From contig MEOF01000027.1 of NCBI GenBank assembly GCA_001769505.1, forward strand, positions 1 to 64,000: DNA of 64,000 nucleotides. The letters are read 5' to 3'. The notes beneath the pieces are model-generated. The model saw nothing but the letters and a program-made list of their open reading frames with translations, was not told the origin of the DNA and searched no databases. Of the stretch, positions 41,323-49,765 are shown in pieces (the stretch's first letter is position 1; each line of letters opens with the position of its first letter). The translations under genes were made by a program, and so were the position numbers. Source of the stretch: Bacteroidetes bacterium GWF2_33_38 (lineage in GTDB: Bacteria; Bacteroidota; Bacteroidia; Bacteroidales; GWF2-33-38).

Positions 41323-41914
41323 AAAACTTAAAATATTTTTCAAAAAAATACATTCCAACAAAAATCAAAATTGGAATAAAATCTTTTAATTCTGAACGCA
41401 AAAACTTCAACGCACTACCCATTTGATTTTCAACCGTTTTAATCGAAATTTTCAATTCTTCGGCAACTTCTTTATATTTTAGATTTTTAAACCTGACCAA
41501 CAGAAATATTTTTTTTCTTTCGCTTGGTAATTTTTCAATGGTAATTCTAATATTTTCTGATAATTCGTTGGTTTCTATTGAATTATAATCATCTGAAAAA
41601 TACTCGGAGTTTTCAAATTTATAACTTTCTGAATAAATATTTTTGATGTTTTGATGTTTCAAAAAATTCAAACAAGCATTTCGCGTTGCTTTGTATAAAT
41701 ACGATTTTATGGAAATTTCAATTTGAATATTTTCACGTTTTTGCCAAAACTGAAAAAATAATTCTTGTACAATTTCTTCGGCTTCGTCTAAATCTTGAAC
41801 AAAGGTATTCGCAAAACTGCACAATTGAGCGTAATACATTTTAAAAATGTTCTCAAAAGCAATTTTGTTGCTGTCTTTAATTTGACCTAAGATTATTTTT
41901 TCGGTAACTTCCAA
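41321..41914 (-). CDS. ECF-type RNA polymerase sigma factor (FecI-like)
   Basis: 197 residues. Sigma region 2 (about 20-95, FENIFKMYYAQLCSFANTFV, DEAEEIVQELFFQFWQKREN) and region 4 (about 125-180, LPSERKKIFLLVRFKNLKYK, EVAEELKISIKTVENQMG) are clear. The start appears to be TTG at 41912-41914. Paired with fecR, it likely activates the two promoters with the shared boxes, including its own fecR-STN operon and the TonB receptor. Confidence 0.93.
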   Translation of the reverse strand: MEVTEKIILGQIKDSNKIAFENIFKMYYAQLCSFANTFVQDLDEAEEIVQELFFQFWQKRENIQIEISIKSYLYKATRNACLNFLKHQNIKNIYSESYKFENSEYFSDDYNSIETNELSENIRITIEKLPSERKKIFLLVRFKNLKYKEVAEELKISIKTVENQMGSALKFLRSELKDFIPILIFVGMYFFEKYFKF

Positions 41915-42104
41915 TTTTTATAAAACCAATCAACAAAATTAATGATTAATTAGAACTTTTGAATATACTTTTTCCGATTGTCAGATTACATTTCTAATAA
42001 ATCTTAAATCAAGATTATTCCTACGTAAGCTCTAATTTCGATAATCACAAACTAAGATTTAAGCCTCAGAGTTGACTTAGTTTTGGTTTAAGAAAATAAA
42101 CTTT

Positions 42105-44003
42105 TTAGTATGCTCTTTCGTTTCTTCCCTCTATATAATTTATAAAAGATTGAATTACAACTTTATTCCCTCCGGGAGTTGGATAATCGCCCGAAAAATA
42201 CCAGTCTCCAGTGTGTTCTGGGCAAGCTCTGTGCAAATCTTCAATTTTTTGATAAATTATTTTTACTTCTGCATTAATGCCTTCGGGCGTAAGCAACTCG
42301 GTAATTTTATCAGATATTTGTTGTGGTGTAAAAAAATCGTAAATTCGTTTTACACTATTAACAATTTCTTCTTTTGGAAGTATAATTTGTCGTTTGCAAT
42401 CGGCATAAACTTCATCAATTATAGTTGTTTGATTTGTTTCTTTCAAAAGCGTAATAGCAGCTTGAAATGCAATTAAATCTCCAAGTTTAGCCATATCAAT
42501 GCCATAGCAATCAGGATATCGAATTTGGGGCGATGACGAAACGATAATAATCTTTTTGGGATTTAAGCGATCAAGTATTCGGAATATGCTTTGTTTAAGA
42601 GTTGTTCCTCTTACAATTGAATCGTCGATTACAACAAGATTATCTTTTTTGCGAACGGTGCCGTAAGTAACGTCGTAAACGTGAGCAACTAAATCATTTC
42701 GAGCAGAATCCTGTGTAATAAACGTTCTAAGTTTTACATCTTTTACTGCAATTTTTTCGATTCGTGGTGAAATTGAAAGAATATCGTTTAACTCTTTATT
42801 GGAAATAATTCCTCCAAGTTTGCTCAATTTTTTCTTTTTAACTTCGGTTAAAAAAGCTTGCATGCCTTCAACCATTCCGTAAAAAGCGACTTCGGCAGTA
42901 TTCGGGATAAACGAAAAAACAGTATTTTCGTAATCGTAGTCAATTTCTTTTAAAATTGTGGGAGTTATATATTCTCCTAGTCGTTTTCGTTCACGATAAA
43001 TATCGCTGTCTGTTCCGCGTGAAAAATAAATTCGCTCAAACGAGCATGATTTTTTTTCGGTTGGTTCTTTATAAAGTTTTTCTTCGACACTGCCATTTTT
43101 CTTAACGATTAATGCGTGTCCTGGCTTGAGTTCTTTAACTCGTTCTTTGGAAACATTAAATGCCGTTTGAATAGGTGGTCGCTCTGATGTTACAACTGCA
43201 ATTTCGTCGTCAACAAAGTAGTAAGCAGGGCGAATACCAGCAGGATCTCTCATCACAAAAGCATCGCCATGCCCGATAATTCCTCCAATAACATAGCCGC
43301 CATCCCAACGTTTTGAGGTGTTTACTAAAATATTCTGAATGTCAAGATCGTTTGCAACTTTTTCAGTAATTTCTATATTATTTAAGCCTAAGTCTTTATA
43401 TTTTCTAAATGTTTTTTCAACTTCTTTGTCTAAAAAGTGCCCAATTTTTTCGAGTACCGTAACAGTGTCGCTTTTTTCGTAAGGATGCATTCCTTTATTT
43501 ACAAGCGTATCGAAAAGCTCATCAACATTTGTGAGATTAAAATTTCCTGCAACAGCTAGATTTCTAGTCATCCAATTATTTTGTCGCAAGAGAGGATGAC
43601 AATTTTCAATTTCGTTTTTTCCGTATGTACCATATCGAAGATGAGCTAAAAAAACTTCTCCGGTGAATTTTAAATTTTTCCGAACCCAATCGATATTGCT
43701 AACTAATTCGGGATTATTTTTTTCTAAATCTTGAAGTGGTTTATAAATTTTCTCGAAAATATCTTTTATTGGCGTAGAAGTGTTTGAACGATAGCGATTT
43801 ATATATTCTTCTCCGGGCTTTGCATCAAATTTTACACATGCAGCTCCTGCTCCATCTTGACCTCTGTTGTGTTGTTTTTCCATCAAGAGATACAATTTTT
43901 GTAAGCCATACATCCAAGTTCCATACTTTTCTTGATAATACTCTAAAGGCTTTAATAAACGGAGAAGAACTATACCGCATTCGTGTTTAATTTGTTCGCT
44001 CAT
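42105..44003 (-). CDS. purF: Amidophosphoribosyltransferase
   Basis: 632 residues from ATG 44003, longer than the E. coli enzyme, as is usual in Bacteroidetes. It converts PRPP and glutamine to phosphoribosylamine, the first step of purine synthesis. The class II glutaminase domain begins at the catalytic Cys of KHECGIVLLRLL after an eight-residue propeptide, with NRGQDGAGAA and HLRYGTYGKNEIENCHPLL. The PRTase domain has the PRPP loop VVIDDSIVRGTTLKQS. A perfect TACCTTTG -7 element lies 17-24 bases upstream. Confidence 0.93.
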   Translation of the reverse strand: MSEQIKHECGIVLLRLLKPLEYYQEKYGTWMYGLQKLYLLMEKQHNRGQDGAGAACVKFDAKPGEEYINRYRSNTSTPIKDIFEKIYKPLQDLEKNNPELVSNIDWVRKNLKFTGEVFLAHLRYGTYGKNEIENCHPLLRQNNWMTRNLAVAGNFNLTNVDELFDTLVNKGMHPYEKSDTVTVLEKIGHFLDKEVEKTFRKYKDLGLNNIEITEKVANDLDIQNILVNTSKRWDGGYVIGGIIGHGDAFVMRDPAGIRPAYYFVDDEIAVVTSERPPIQTAFNVSKERVKELKPGHALIVKKNGSVEEKLYKEPTEKKSCSFERIYFSRGTDSDIYRERKRLGEYITPTILKEIDYDYENTVFSFIPNTAEVAFYGMVEGMQAFLTEVKKKKLSKLGGIISNKELNDILSISPRIEKIAVKDVKLRTFITQDSARNDLVAHVYDVTYGTVRKKDNLVVIDDSIVRGTTLKQSIFRILDRLNPKKIIIVSSSPQIRYPDCYGIDMAKLGDLIAFQAAITLLKETNQTTIIDEVYADCKRQIILPKEEIVNSVKRIYDFFTPQQISDKITELLTPEGINAEVKIIYQKIEDLHRACPEHTGDWYFSGDYPTPGGNKVVIQSFINYIEGRNERAY

Positions 44004-44019
44004 AAACGCTGTTTTTTTG

Positions 44020-44027
44020 CAAAGGTA
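44020..44027 (-). promoter_or_regulatory. Promoter of purF
   Basis: CAAAGGTA on the plus strand is TACCTTTG on the minus strand, a perfect Bacteroidetes TAnnTTTG -7 element. It is 17 bases upstream of ATG 44003, giving a very short 5' leader. Confidence 0.65.
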
Positions 44028-44144
44028 ATATTTCGAACTATGTGAAATTGATAAATGCACAAAATTTATCAAATGTCTTTTAACATTTTAGATAAAACAA
44101 GAATATACAAAATCAGGAAAATGAAAGCGAAGCGATATTTTTTA

Positions 44145-44456
44145 CTAATCTTCCTCAACAAAGATAAAAATATCTTCGTTTTCTCGTTTCATTAGATATT
44201 GTTCTCGGGCAAATTTTTCGAGATTTTCTTTATTGGTTCTCAACTCTTCCATTCGCTTTGAGTCGGTTTCAATTTTTTTGAGATAATATTCTTGATCTCT
44301 AACAAGTTGATTATATTCTTCAATGTATCCGTATCGGTCAACTAGATTGTTATTATCGAGAAAAAGTAGCCAAACGAGAAAAATCAAAGTCGTAAGAATA
44401 TATTTATTCTTAATATATGGAAATATAGCTTTGACTATTTTTTTAAACTTCTTCAT
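44145..44456 (-). CDS. Septum formation initiator (FtsB/DivIC family)
   Basis: 103 residues, one membrane segment (about 20-36, YILTTLIFLVWLLFLDNN) and a coiled coil (about 42-80) followed by the family-typical LEKFAREQYLMKRENEDIFI. It would form part of the FtsB/FtsL/DivIB-type divisome complex, the link between cell wall synthesis and division. It lies between purF and thiS on the same strand with gaps, probably separately transcribed. Confidence 0.85.
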   Translation of the reverse strand: MKKFKKIVKAIFPYIKNKYILTTLIFLVWLLFLDNNNLVDRYGYIEEYNQLVRDQEYYLKKIETDSKRMEELRTNKENLEKFAREQYLMKRENEDIFIFVEED

Positions 44457-44509
44457 GCACCAAAATTACAAAATATTGGAAAACGTTTTTGCATTCAACT
44501 AAAAATTTA

Positions 44510-44734
44510 TCAACCACCACTAATTAAATGTAAAATATCAATTTTATCGCCTTCGTTTACCAATGTATGTTGATAATCTTCTTTTTTAACCAACGTGTCA
44601 TTAAGTTTGATTACCAACATTTTAAACGTATAGTTTTTCAACTTAAGCAATTCAGTTATGGTAATATTTTTGCTTGTAATTATTTCTTCTCTATTGTTTA
44701 AAACGATTTTCATTTTTAATTGAGAATTATTCAT
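44510..44734 (-). CDS. thiS: Sulfur carrier protein ThiS
   Basis: 74 residues with the ubiquitin-like beta-grasp pattern and the obligatory C-terminal Gly-Gly (ILHLISGG). ThiF adenylates this end, which then carries sulfide for the thiazole ring of thiamin. ATG 44734 is used; ATG 44713 is a possible alternative. It overlaps the upstream thiF by 8 bases. Confidence 0.9.
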   Translation of the reverse strand: MNNSQLKMKIVLNNREEIITSKNITITELLKLKNYTFKMLVIKLNDTLVKKEDYQHTLVNEGDKIDILHLISGG

Positions 44735-45302
44735 GATTGTTTAAAAGAATTTCGAGAACCATATTTGCTTGCATATTTGCAACAATTCCAACTCTCGGTG
44801 CTAATGGAGGATTTGCTTCGGAAACCTCTCGTTGCTCATCACCACAAATATATAAGTTTCCTATGTTTCGGGTTTTAAGACTGTTGTTTTTTCCCCATCC
44901 AGCGATACCAATACCTGTTATGATTGGTTTATTTGGATATTCTGATAAAACGGTTTCTATTATCATTTGTTTCATTTCAGCTAGGTCGAAGGCCTCAACA
45001 ATTACATCACAATTTCTATAAATTTCAATAATTTCTTTAGATGTTAGCTTTTTGTCGTGGGCTTCGACCACAACAGTAGGATTAATTTTTGCGATATTTT
45101 CTTTTAATGCTTCCGTTTTTTTGCTTCCTATTTGTTCAAAGAAAAAATATTGGCGATTTAAGTTGCTTTCAACAATGATATCGAAATCGGCAATAATGAG
45201 TTTCCCTATCCCAACTCTTGCCAAAGCCACTGCACAGTTTGAACCAAGCCCCCCACATCCGGCAATACCGACAGTTTTATTTTTCAACTTATTTCTGTAC
45301 AT
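44727..45302 (-). CDS. thiF: ThiS adenylyltransferase ThiF
   Basis: 191 residues, the short ThiF form. The ATP-binding loop GCGGLGSNCAVALARVGIGK and the adenylation motif LNRQYFFFEQIG are typical of E1-like enzymes. It activates the C-terminal glycine of ThiS. The CxxC zinc pairs of longer ThiF forms are not visible. Both genes likely work in thiamin thiazole synthesis, although other thi genes are absent here. Confidence 0.88.
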   Translation of the reverse strand: MYRNKLKNKTVGIAGCGGLGSNCAVALARVGIGKLIIADFDIIVESNLNRQYFFFEQIGSKKTEALKENIAKINPTVVVEAHDKKLTSKEIIEIYRNCDVIVEAFDLAEMKQMIIETVLSEYPNKPIITGIGIAGWGKNNSLKTRNIGNLYICGDEQREVSEANPPLAPRVGIVANMQANMVLEILLNNHE

Positions 45303-45307
45303 GAAAT

Positions 45308-46246
45308 TTATTTAAGGTTGCTCGATAAAATTTCGTTACGATAGGTTTTAAGTTTTTTATTTAACGATATTAACTGCTTATTGTCTAGCTTCACATCTGA
45401 AATTTTATGCATCTTATCGTCATATTTAAATGTTATATTCATAGCTTCAAAATCGCTTTTTAGTTTTTCGAGCTGGTCATATATTGGCGACGATTTGTCT
45501 ATTTGCAAGCTATTGTAAAGTTCACAAAGATTGGGCAAAAATAGTTTTTGATGCAACAACAATATATTCAATTGCTTTTTTTGAAGTTCGCTCAATGTAT
45601 TTTTTTTAAGCAAATCGGAATATGTTTCAGTTAATAAATACAAGCCTTCGAGGTAGATGCTCGAAATAATCCAAATTCCAACTTGCCGTTCATCTGAGTG
45701 CTGAAAGTAGCCGTCTATTGAGTTTTGTGCCGACAATACGTATTTCGAAACCGAATCTTTGTTATAAACATTATCGCGTAATTTTTTGTAGAGCAATATC
45801 GAATTTTGGTCTTGAATATCAAGTTCGTCGATTAAATGTTCGAGTCTTGACAATAAGGTTGACGAGAGGCTGATTTTATCGTTTAATACGCAATAACTAA
45901 AATCGACAATTACAAGCCCTAGATTCAATGCTTTGTAATACTTGTTTGGACACAATTCGTTGGTATAACAATACCCTTCGATTAATTCGTCTTGAAACGG
46001 AGCGTTAATTATTTTTAATGTTGATACAACTTGAGTAGGCGACGGAATAGTAAAAATAGTTGCGTTTTTATCGAGCGTAGGATAAAGGCTTTCGGTACTG
46101 TCAATAAAACCATTCTCACTAATTTCGTTGATAGGCGTTTGGCATGAGATTGAAAAGAAAAGAATAAGCGATAAGATAAGCAAGCTTTTCTTAAATAGAA
46201 TTTTAGGTCTGAAATTACAATTTAGAATTTGAAGTATCCTTATCAT
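45308..46246 (-). CDS. Putative lipoprotein, helical
   Basis: 312 residues starting at ATG 46246, inside the end of the upstream gene (32-base overlap). A hydrophobic N-terminus ends in a lipobox (LILFFSISCQ), so it is likely an outer- or inner-membrane lipoprotein. The remainder is mainly helical. No domain is recognised. Its overlap with the T9SS-like protein gene suggests the two are made together. Confidence 0.65.
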   Translation of the reverse strand: MIRILQILNCNFRPKILFKKSLLILSLILFFSISCQTPINEISENGFIDSTESLYPTLDKNATIFTIPSPTQVVSTLKIINAPFQDELIEGYCYTNELCPNKYYKALNLGLVIVDFSYCVLNDKISLSSTLLSRLEHLIDELDIQDQNSILLYKKLRDNVYNKDSVSKYVLSAQNSIDGYFQHSDERQVGIWIISSIYLEGLYLLTETYSDLLKKNTLSELQKKQLNILLLHQKLFLPNLCELYNSLQIDKSSPIYDQLEKLKSDFEAMNITFKYDDKMHKISDVKLDNKQLISLNKKLKTYRNEILSSNLK

Positions 46247-47336
46247 TTAATCGTAAAATATAGATGCCGGGTTTAAAATTATTTTCAACATCGAAAGAAG
46301 TAAAAGTTGACGAATCTAACAAAGATTTTGATATTTTATTTATTGTAATATTTCCCAAAGCATCTAAGGTATAAAAATTAAGTATTTCGACAGAATCGGG
46401 ACAGGTTTCCAAATCTATTTCGCATTTGCCTAAACAAGGGTCGGGATAAACATTGTTTTTACATTCATTTTTCTCGGAATGCAATTGTTCGGAATCCAAA
46501 TAAATAATGTCGTAATACAAGCTTCTGTTATACAAATCAGTTTGTTTCAAGCGATAAAAAACATGTTTGTTGCTGTCTGACAACTCGTCGTAAACTTTGT
46601 ACGAATGTTTTTTATTGCTGTATTTTAATCCTGAAATTTTATTAACTGATTCAAAATCAATCCCATTGTAACTTTTTTCTAAAATAAAACATTTGTTGTC
46701 ATACTCGTATCCCGTAACCCACTCAATAAGTACGTCGCCGTTTAAAACTCGTCCAGTAAAGCTCAATAAATTAATCGGAAGCGTGTTATATACGTAATGA
46801 ATATTTGTTCCCGAAATAAGTGGAGACCCTACTGAAAAGTCCCCAGCATTTTTGTTATAAAGCTCAATATATTCACTCTCATCATCGGTTTGAAACGAAA
46901 GCCTTATTTTAATGTGTTCGCCCGATTTAATCTGTCTGATATAATAATTAAAACTCGTGGGGGTTTTGGGAATATTGTTCCCATATATTGAATCAACAGT
47001 CAACCATTTATTCTCGGCAAAAATTTGAATATGAGCAAAATCTTCATTTTCTAGATTTCCCGAACTCCCGATATTTATCTTTAGGGGAATATCTAAATTT
47101 GCGGAGTCGTTCTCGCCCGGAATTTCAATTACTGATGTTTCGAGTGAACAAAAATTGTTAGAAACTTTCCATTTTGAACTTAATTGTTCGTAACACGAAA
47201 CATTATAAGTCGAAGGATCCGATAATTCTAAATGATATAAGAGACCATCGTTCTGTTTCGTCTCATATGAATATAAAATCGATAATCCCAATAAAGAGAA
47301 AACCAATAAACCGAGTATTTTTATTTGCAGTCGCAC
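46215..47336 (-). CDS. Secreted protein with type IX sorting-like C-terminus
   Basis: 373 residues, apparent GTG start at 47334-47336. A signal peptide (ILGLLVFSLLGLSILYS) is followed by Ig-like/beta-sandwich sequence including INLLSFTGRVLNGDVLIEWV, which resembles a carbohydrate- or adhesin-type module. The C-terminus (NVYPDPCLGKCEIDL ... FKPGIYILRLND) matches the type IX secretion system sorting pattern. It is probably anchored at or released from the outer membrane, with the lipoprotein encoded downstream. Confidence 0.7.
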   Translation of the reverse strand: MRLQIKILGLLVFSLLGLSILYSYETKQNDGLLYHLELSDPSTYNVSCYEQLSSKWKVSNNFCSLETSVIEIPGENDSANLDIPLKINIGSSGNLENEDFAHIQIFAENKWLTVDSIYGNNIPKTPTSFNYYIRQIKSGEHIKIRLSFQTDDESEYIELYNKNAGDFSVGSPLISGTNIHYVYNTLPINLLSFTGRVLNGDVLIEWVTGYEYDNKCFILEKSYNGIDFESVNKISGLKYSNKKHSYKVYDELSDSNKHVFYRLKQTDLYNRSLYYDIIYLDSEQLHSEKNECKNNVYPDPCLGKCEIDLETCPDSVEILNFYTLDALGNITINKISKSLLDSSTFTSFDVENNFKPGIYILRLNDKDTSNSKL

Positions 47337-47516
47337 CTAAACTATTTTCTATCAAATAATATAAAAAAAAAATTTAATAACTGTTCTTATACTCTAATTT
47401 GTGACAAAAGGTTTCAAAAACGGTTTGAAAATAATTTTTTTTTGATAAATCAACAAATGAAGTAACTTTCGCATGATTTCATGTTTTTAAAACCTTTTTT
47501 AAAGAGGTTTTTTTTT

Positions 47517-47524
47517 TATTTTTG
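47517..47524 (+). promoter_or_regulatory. Promoter element before the aldehyde ferredoxin oxidoreductase gene
   Basis: TATTTTTG matches the TAnnTTTG Bacteroidetes -7 element, 36 bases before ATG 47560. The surrounding T-rich sequence weakens the match. Confidence 0.5.
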
Positions 47525-47559
47525 TATGGGTTAAATTGTAAACGAAAATTTTTAATAAA

Positions 47560-49713
47560 ATGGATTTAGCAAAAATTAAAAGTAAGCACAAATTACTGGC
47601 TGAGTTGAAATATACTCCTAAGGAATTAGACAAAGGTTATGCCGATAGAACATTGTATGTCAATGTATCGAGCAATGTAATAAAAGAAAAAATTGTTCCT
47701 GCCGAAATGAAAAAGAAGTTTGTAGGAGGAAAAGGCTACGGATTAAAATATCTTTGGGACGCTGTAAAACCAACTACAAAATGGAACGACCCAGAAAATG
47801 AAATTATAATTGCCGGAGGTCCAATTTGCGGAATTACGCAATATTCAGGAACTGGAAAATCGTTGGTTGTGAGCCTGTCGCCACAAACAGCAGCACCAAT
47901 GGACAGCAATGTTGGCGGTTATTTTGGTCCATTTTTAAAAATTGCAGGATTCGACGCAATAGAAATACAAGGAAAGTCGGATAAAGAAGTTATCGTATTA
48001 ATCGACGGCGTAAATCACAAAATAGAAATTTTTGAAGCCCCCGATGAAGCAATCGATAGTCATATTTTAGCTCACCAACTTACCGAAATGTATGCCGACG
48101 ACGAAAGCGATCGCAAAAATATTTCAGTAGTTTCAGCAGGAAAAGCGGCTGATAATTCATTAATCGGAATGTTAAACTTCAGTTTTTTTGATGTTAAGCG
48201 TAAAGAAGTTCGATTAAAACAAGCCGGACGAGGTGGAATAGGAACCGTTTTTAGAAATAAAAAAATTAAAGCACTTGTTTGCAAAGTTCCTGGAGTAAAA
48301 GGGAATTTAAACAATGTTGTTGATTTGCCTGCAATTATGGAACGAGGCAAACGTTTCAACAAAGAAATGAAAAATGACGATCAACAGTGCGAAATGAAAA
48401 CCAAAGGGACAGCTCACCTTACAAATGTTATGAACGATTATGATATTTTGCCAGTTCATAATTTTAAGTTTGGAAGTCATAAAGATGCTGATAAAATACA
48501 CTCGAATATTTACAAATCGTATTTTGCACAAGGTATGCCTGATGGATGTTGGATAGGTTGCAATATGCAATGTGCTAAAGGCGTAAATAATTACGAACTA
48601 CGAACTGGTCCGTATGCTGGACAAAAAGTATTGGTAGAAGGTCCTGAGTACGAAACAGCAGCATCTTTAGGTTCAATCATGGGAATTTTCAACCCTGAAT
48701 TTACAATCGAAGCCAATTTCTATTGCGACACATATGGAATTTGCACTATTTCGTGGGGAACCATTATGGGTTTTGTGATGGAGTGCTTTGAAAACGGAAT
48801 TCTCAATGAAGAAAGAACCGGAGGATTAAAACTCAATTTCGGAAACGAAGAAAATGCTATGAAATTGTTGCATCAAGTTGCAACAGGCGAAGGTTTTGGA
48901 AAAATAGCAGGACAAGGAGTGCGTAAATTAAAAGAACATTTTGTCGCTAATGGCTGGGGCGAGGCTAAATTTTTGCAAGATATTGGAATGGAAAACAAGG
49001 GTTTAGAATATTCTCAATATGTTTCAAAAGAATCATTGGCACAACAAGGCGGTTATGCTATGACCAATAAAGGACCTCAACACGACGAAGCTTGGTTAAT
49101 TTTTATGGATATGGTAAATAATCATATCCCAACCTTTGAAAACAAAGCCGAAGCATTGCATTATTTCCCGATGTTCAGAACGTGGTTTGGATTACAAGGG
49201 CTTTGCAAATTGCCATGGAACGACATTGAACCCGAAGATAATGCTCAAACATCAGAACCAGCAAAAGTTCCTGAGCATGTTGACAACTATGTTACAATTT
49301 ATAGAGCTGTAACAGGCGATATGTCATTCGATAAATTTGAAATGATTCGTCAATCAGAAAGAGTATATAATTTCCAACGAATTTTTAATATCCGAATGGG
49401 GTTTGGAACCAGAAAACACGATGCTCAACCATATAGAGCTGCCGGACCGGTTACAAATGAAGAGTACGAATCAAGACAAGAACGATACGATAAACAATTG
49501 ATTGAACTTGCAAATTATAACCCTGAAGGAAAAACAACTACAGAAAAAGTTGCTGAGTTAAGAAAATATCGCGAAGACAGATATGAAAAATTACTCGATG
49601 CTGTTTATATTCGCAGAGGCTGGAATCAAAATGGAGTACCTAAAATTGAGCACCTTAAAAAATTAGGCATGGATTTGCCTGAGGTTATTGAGATTGTTGC
49701 TCCTTTACAATAA
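47560..49713 (+). CDS. Aldehyde ferredoxin oxidoreductase family enzyme
   Basis: 717 residues, about 100 longer than the archaeal enzymes. The N-terminal pterin domain has KFVGGKGYGLKYLWD and the tungsto/molybdopterin region AGGPICGITQYSGTGKSLVV. Cluster ligands follow as C330, C334 and C338 (DGCWIGCNMQCAKGV), a Cx3Cx3C spacing rather than the usual Cx2Cx3C, and a distal C549. It would oxidise aldehydes or a related carbonyl substrate with ferredoxin as partner, in anaerobic metabolism. The real substrate is unknown. It stands alone, with a terminator directly after it. Confidence 0.88.
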   Translation: MDLAKIKSKHKLLAELKYTPKELDKGYADRTLYVNVSSNVIKEKIVPAEMKKKFVGGKGYGLKYLWDAVKPTTKWNDPENEIIIAGGPICGITQYSGTGKSLVVSLSPQTAAPMDSNVGGYFGPFLKIAGFDAIEIQGKSDKEVIVLIDGVNHKIEIFEAPDEAIDSHILAHQLTEMYADDESDRKNISVVSAGKAADNSLIGMLNFSFFDVKRKEVRLKQAGRGGIGTVFRNKKIKALVCKVPGVKGNLNNVVDLPAIMERGKRFNKEMKNDDQQCEMKTKGTAHLTNVMNDYDILPVHNFKFGSHKDADKIHSNIYKSYFAQGMPDGCWIGCNMQCAKGVNNYELRTGPYAGQKVLVEGPEYETAASLGSIMGIFNPEFTIEANFYCDTYGICTISWGTIMGFVMECFENGILNEERTGGLKLNFGNEENAMKLLHQVATGEGFGKIAGQGVRKLKEHFVANGWGEAKFLQDIGMENKGLEYSQYVSKESLAQQGGYAMTNKGPQHDEAWLIFMDMVNNHIPTFENKAEALHYFPMFRTWFGLQGLCKLPWNDIEPEDNAQTSEPAKVPEHVDNYVTIYRAVTGDMSFDKFEMIRQSERVYNFQRIFNIRMGFGTRKHDAQPYRAAGPVTNEEYESRQERYDKQLIELANYNPEGKTTTEKVAELRKYREDRYEKLLDAVYIRRGWNQNGVPKIEHLKKLGMDLPEVIEIVAPLQ

Positions 49714-49717
49714 TTAA

Positions 49718-49754
49718 AAAGACTCCTTTATGACGTTGCCATAAAGGAGTCTTT
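49718..49754. terminator. Bidirectional terminator after the oxidoreductase gene
   Basis: AAAGACTCCTTTATG and its exact 15-base complement flank a 7-base loop (ACGTTGC), with A- and T-runs at the ends. It serves the rightward oxidoreductase gene and the leftward metalloprotease gene, whose stop is at 49766. Confidence 0.92.
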
Positions 49755-49765
49755 CTTATCGTATT

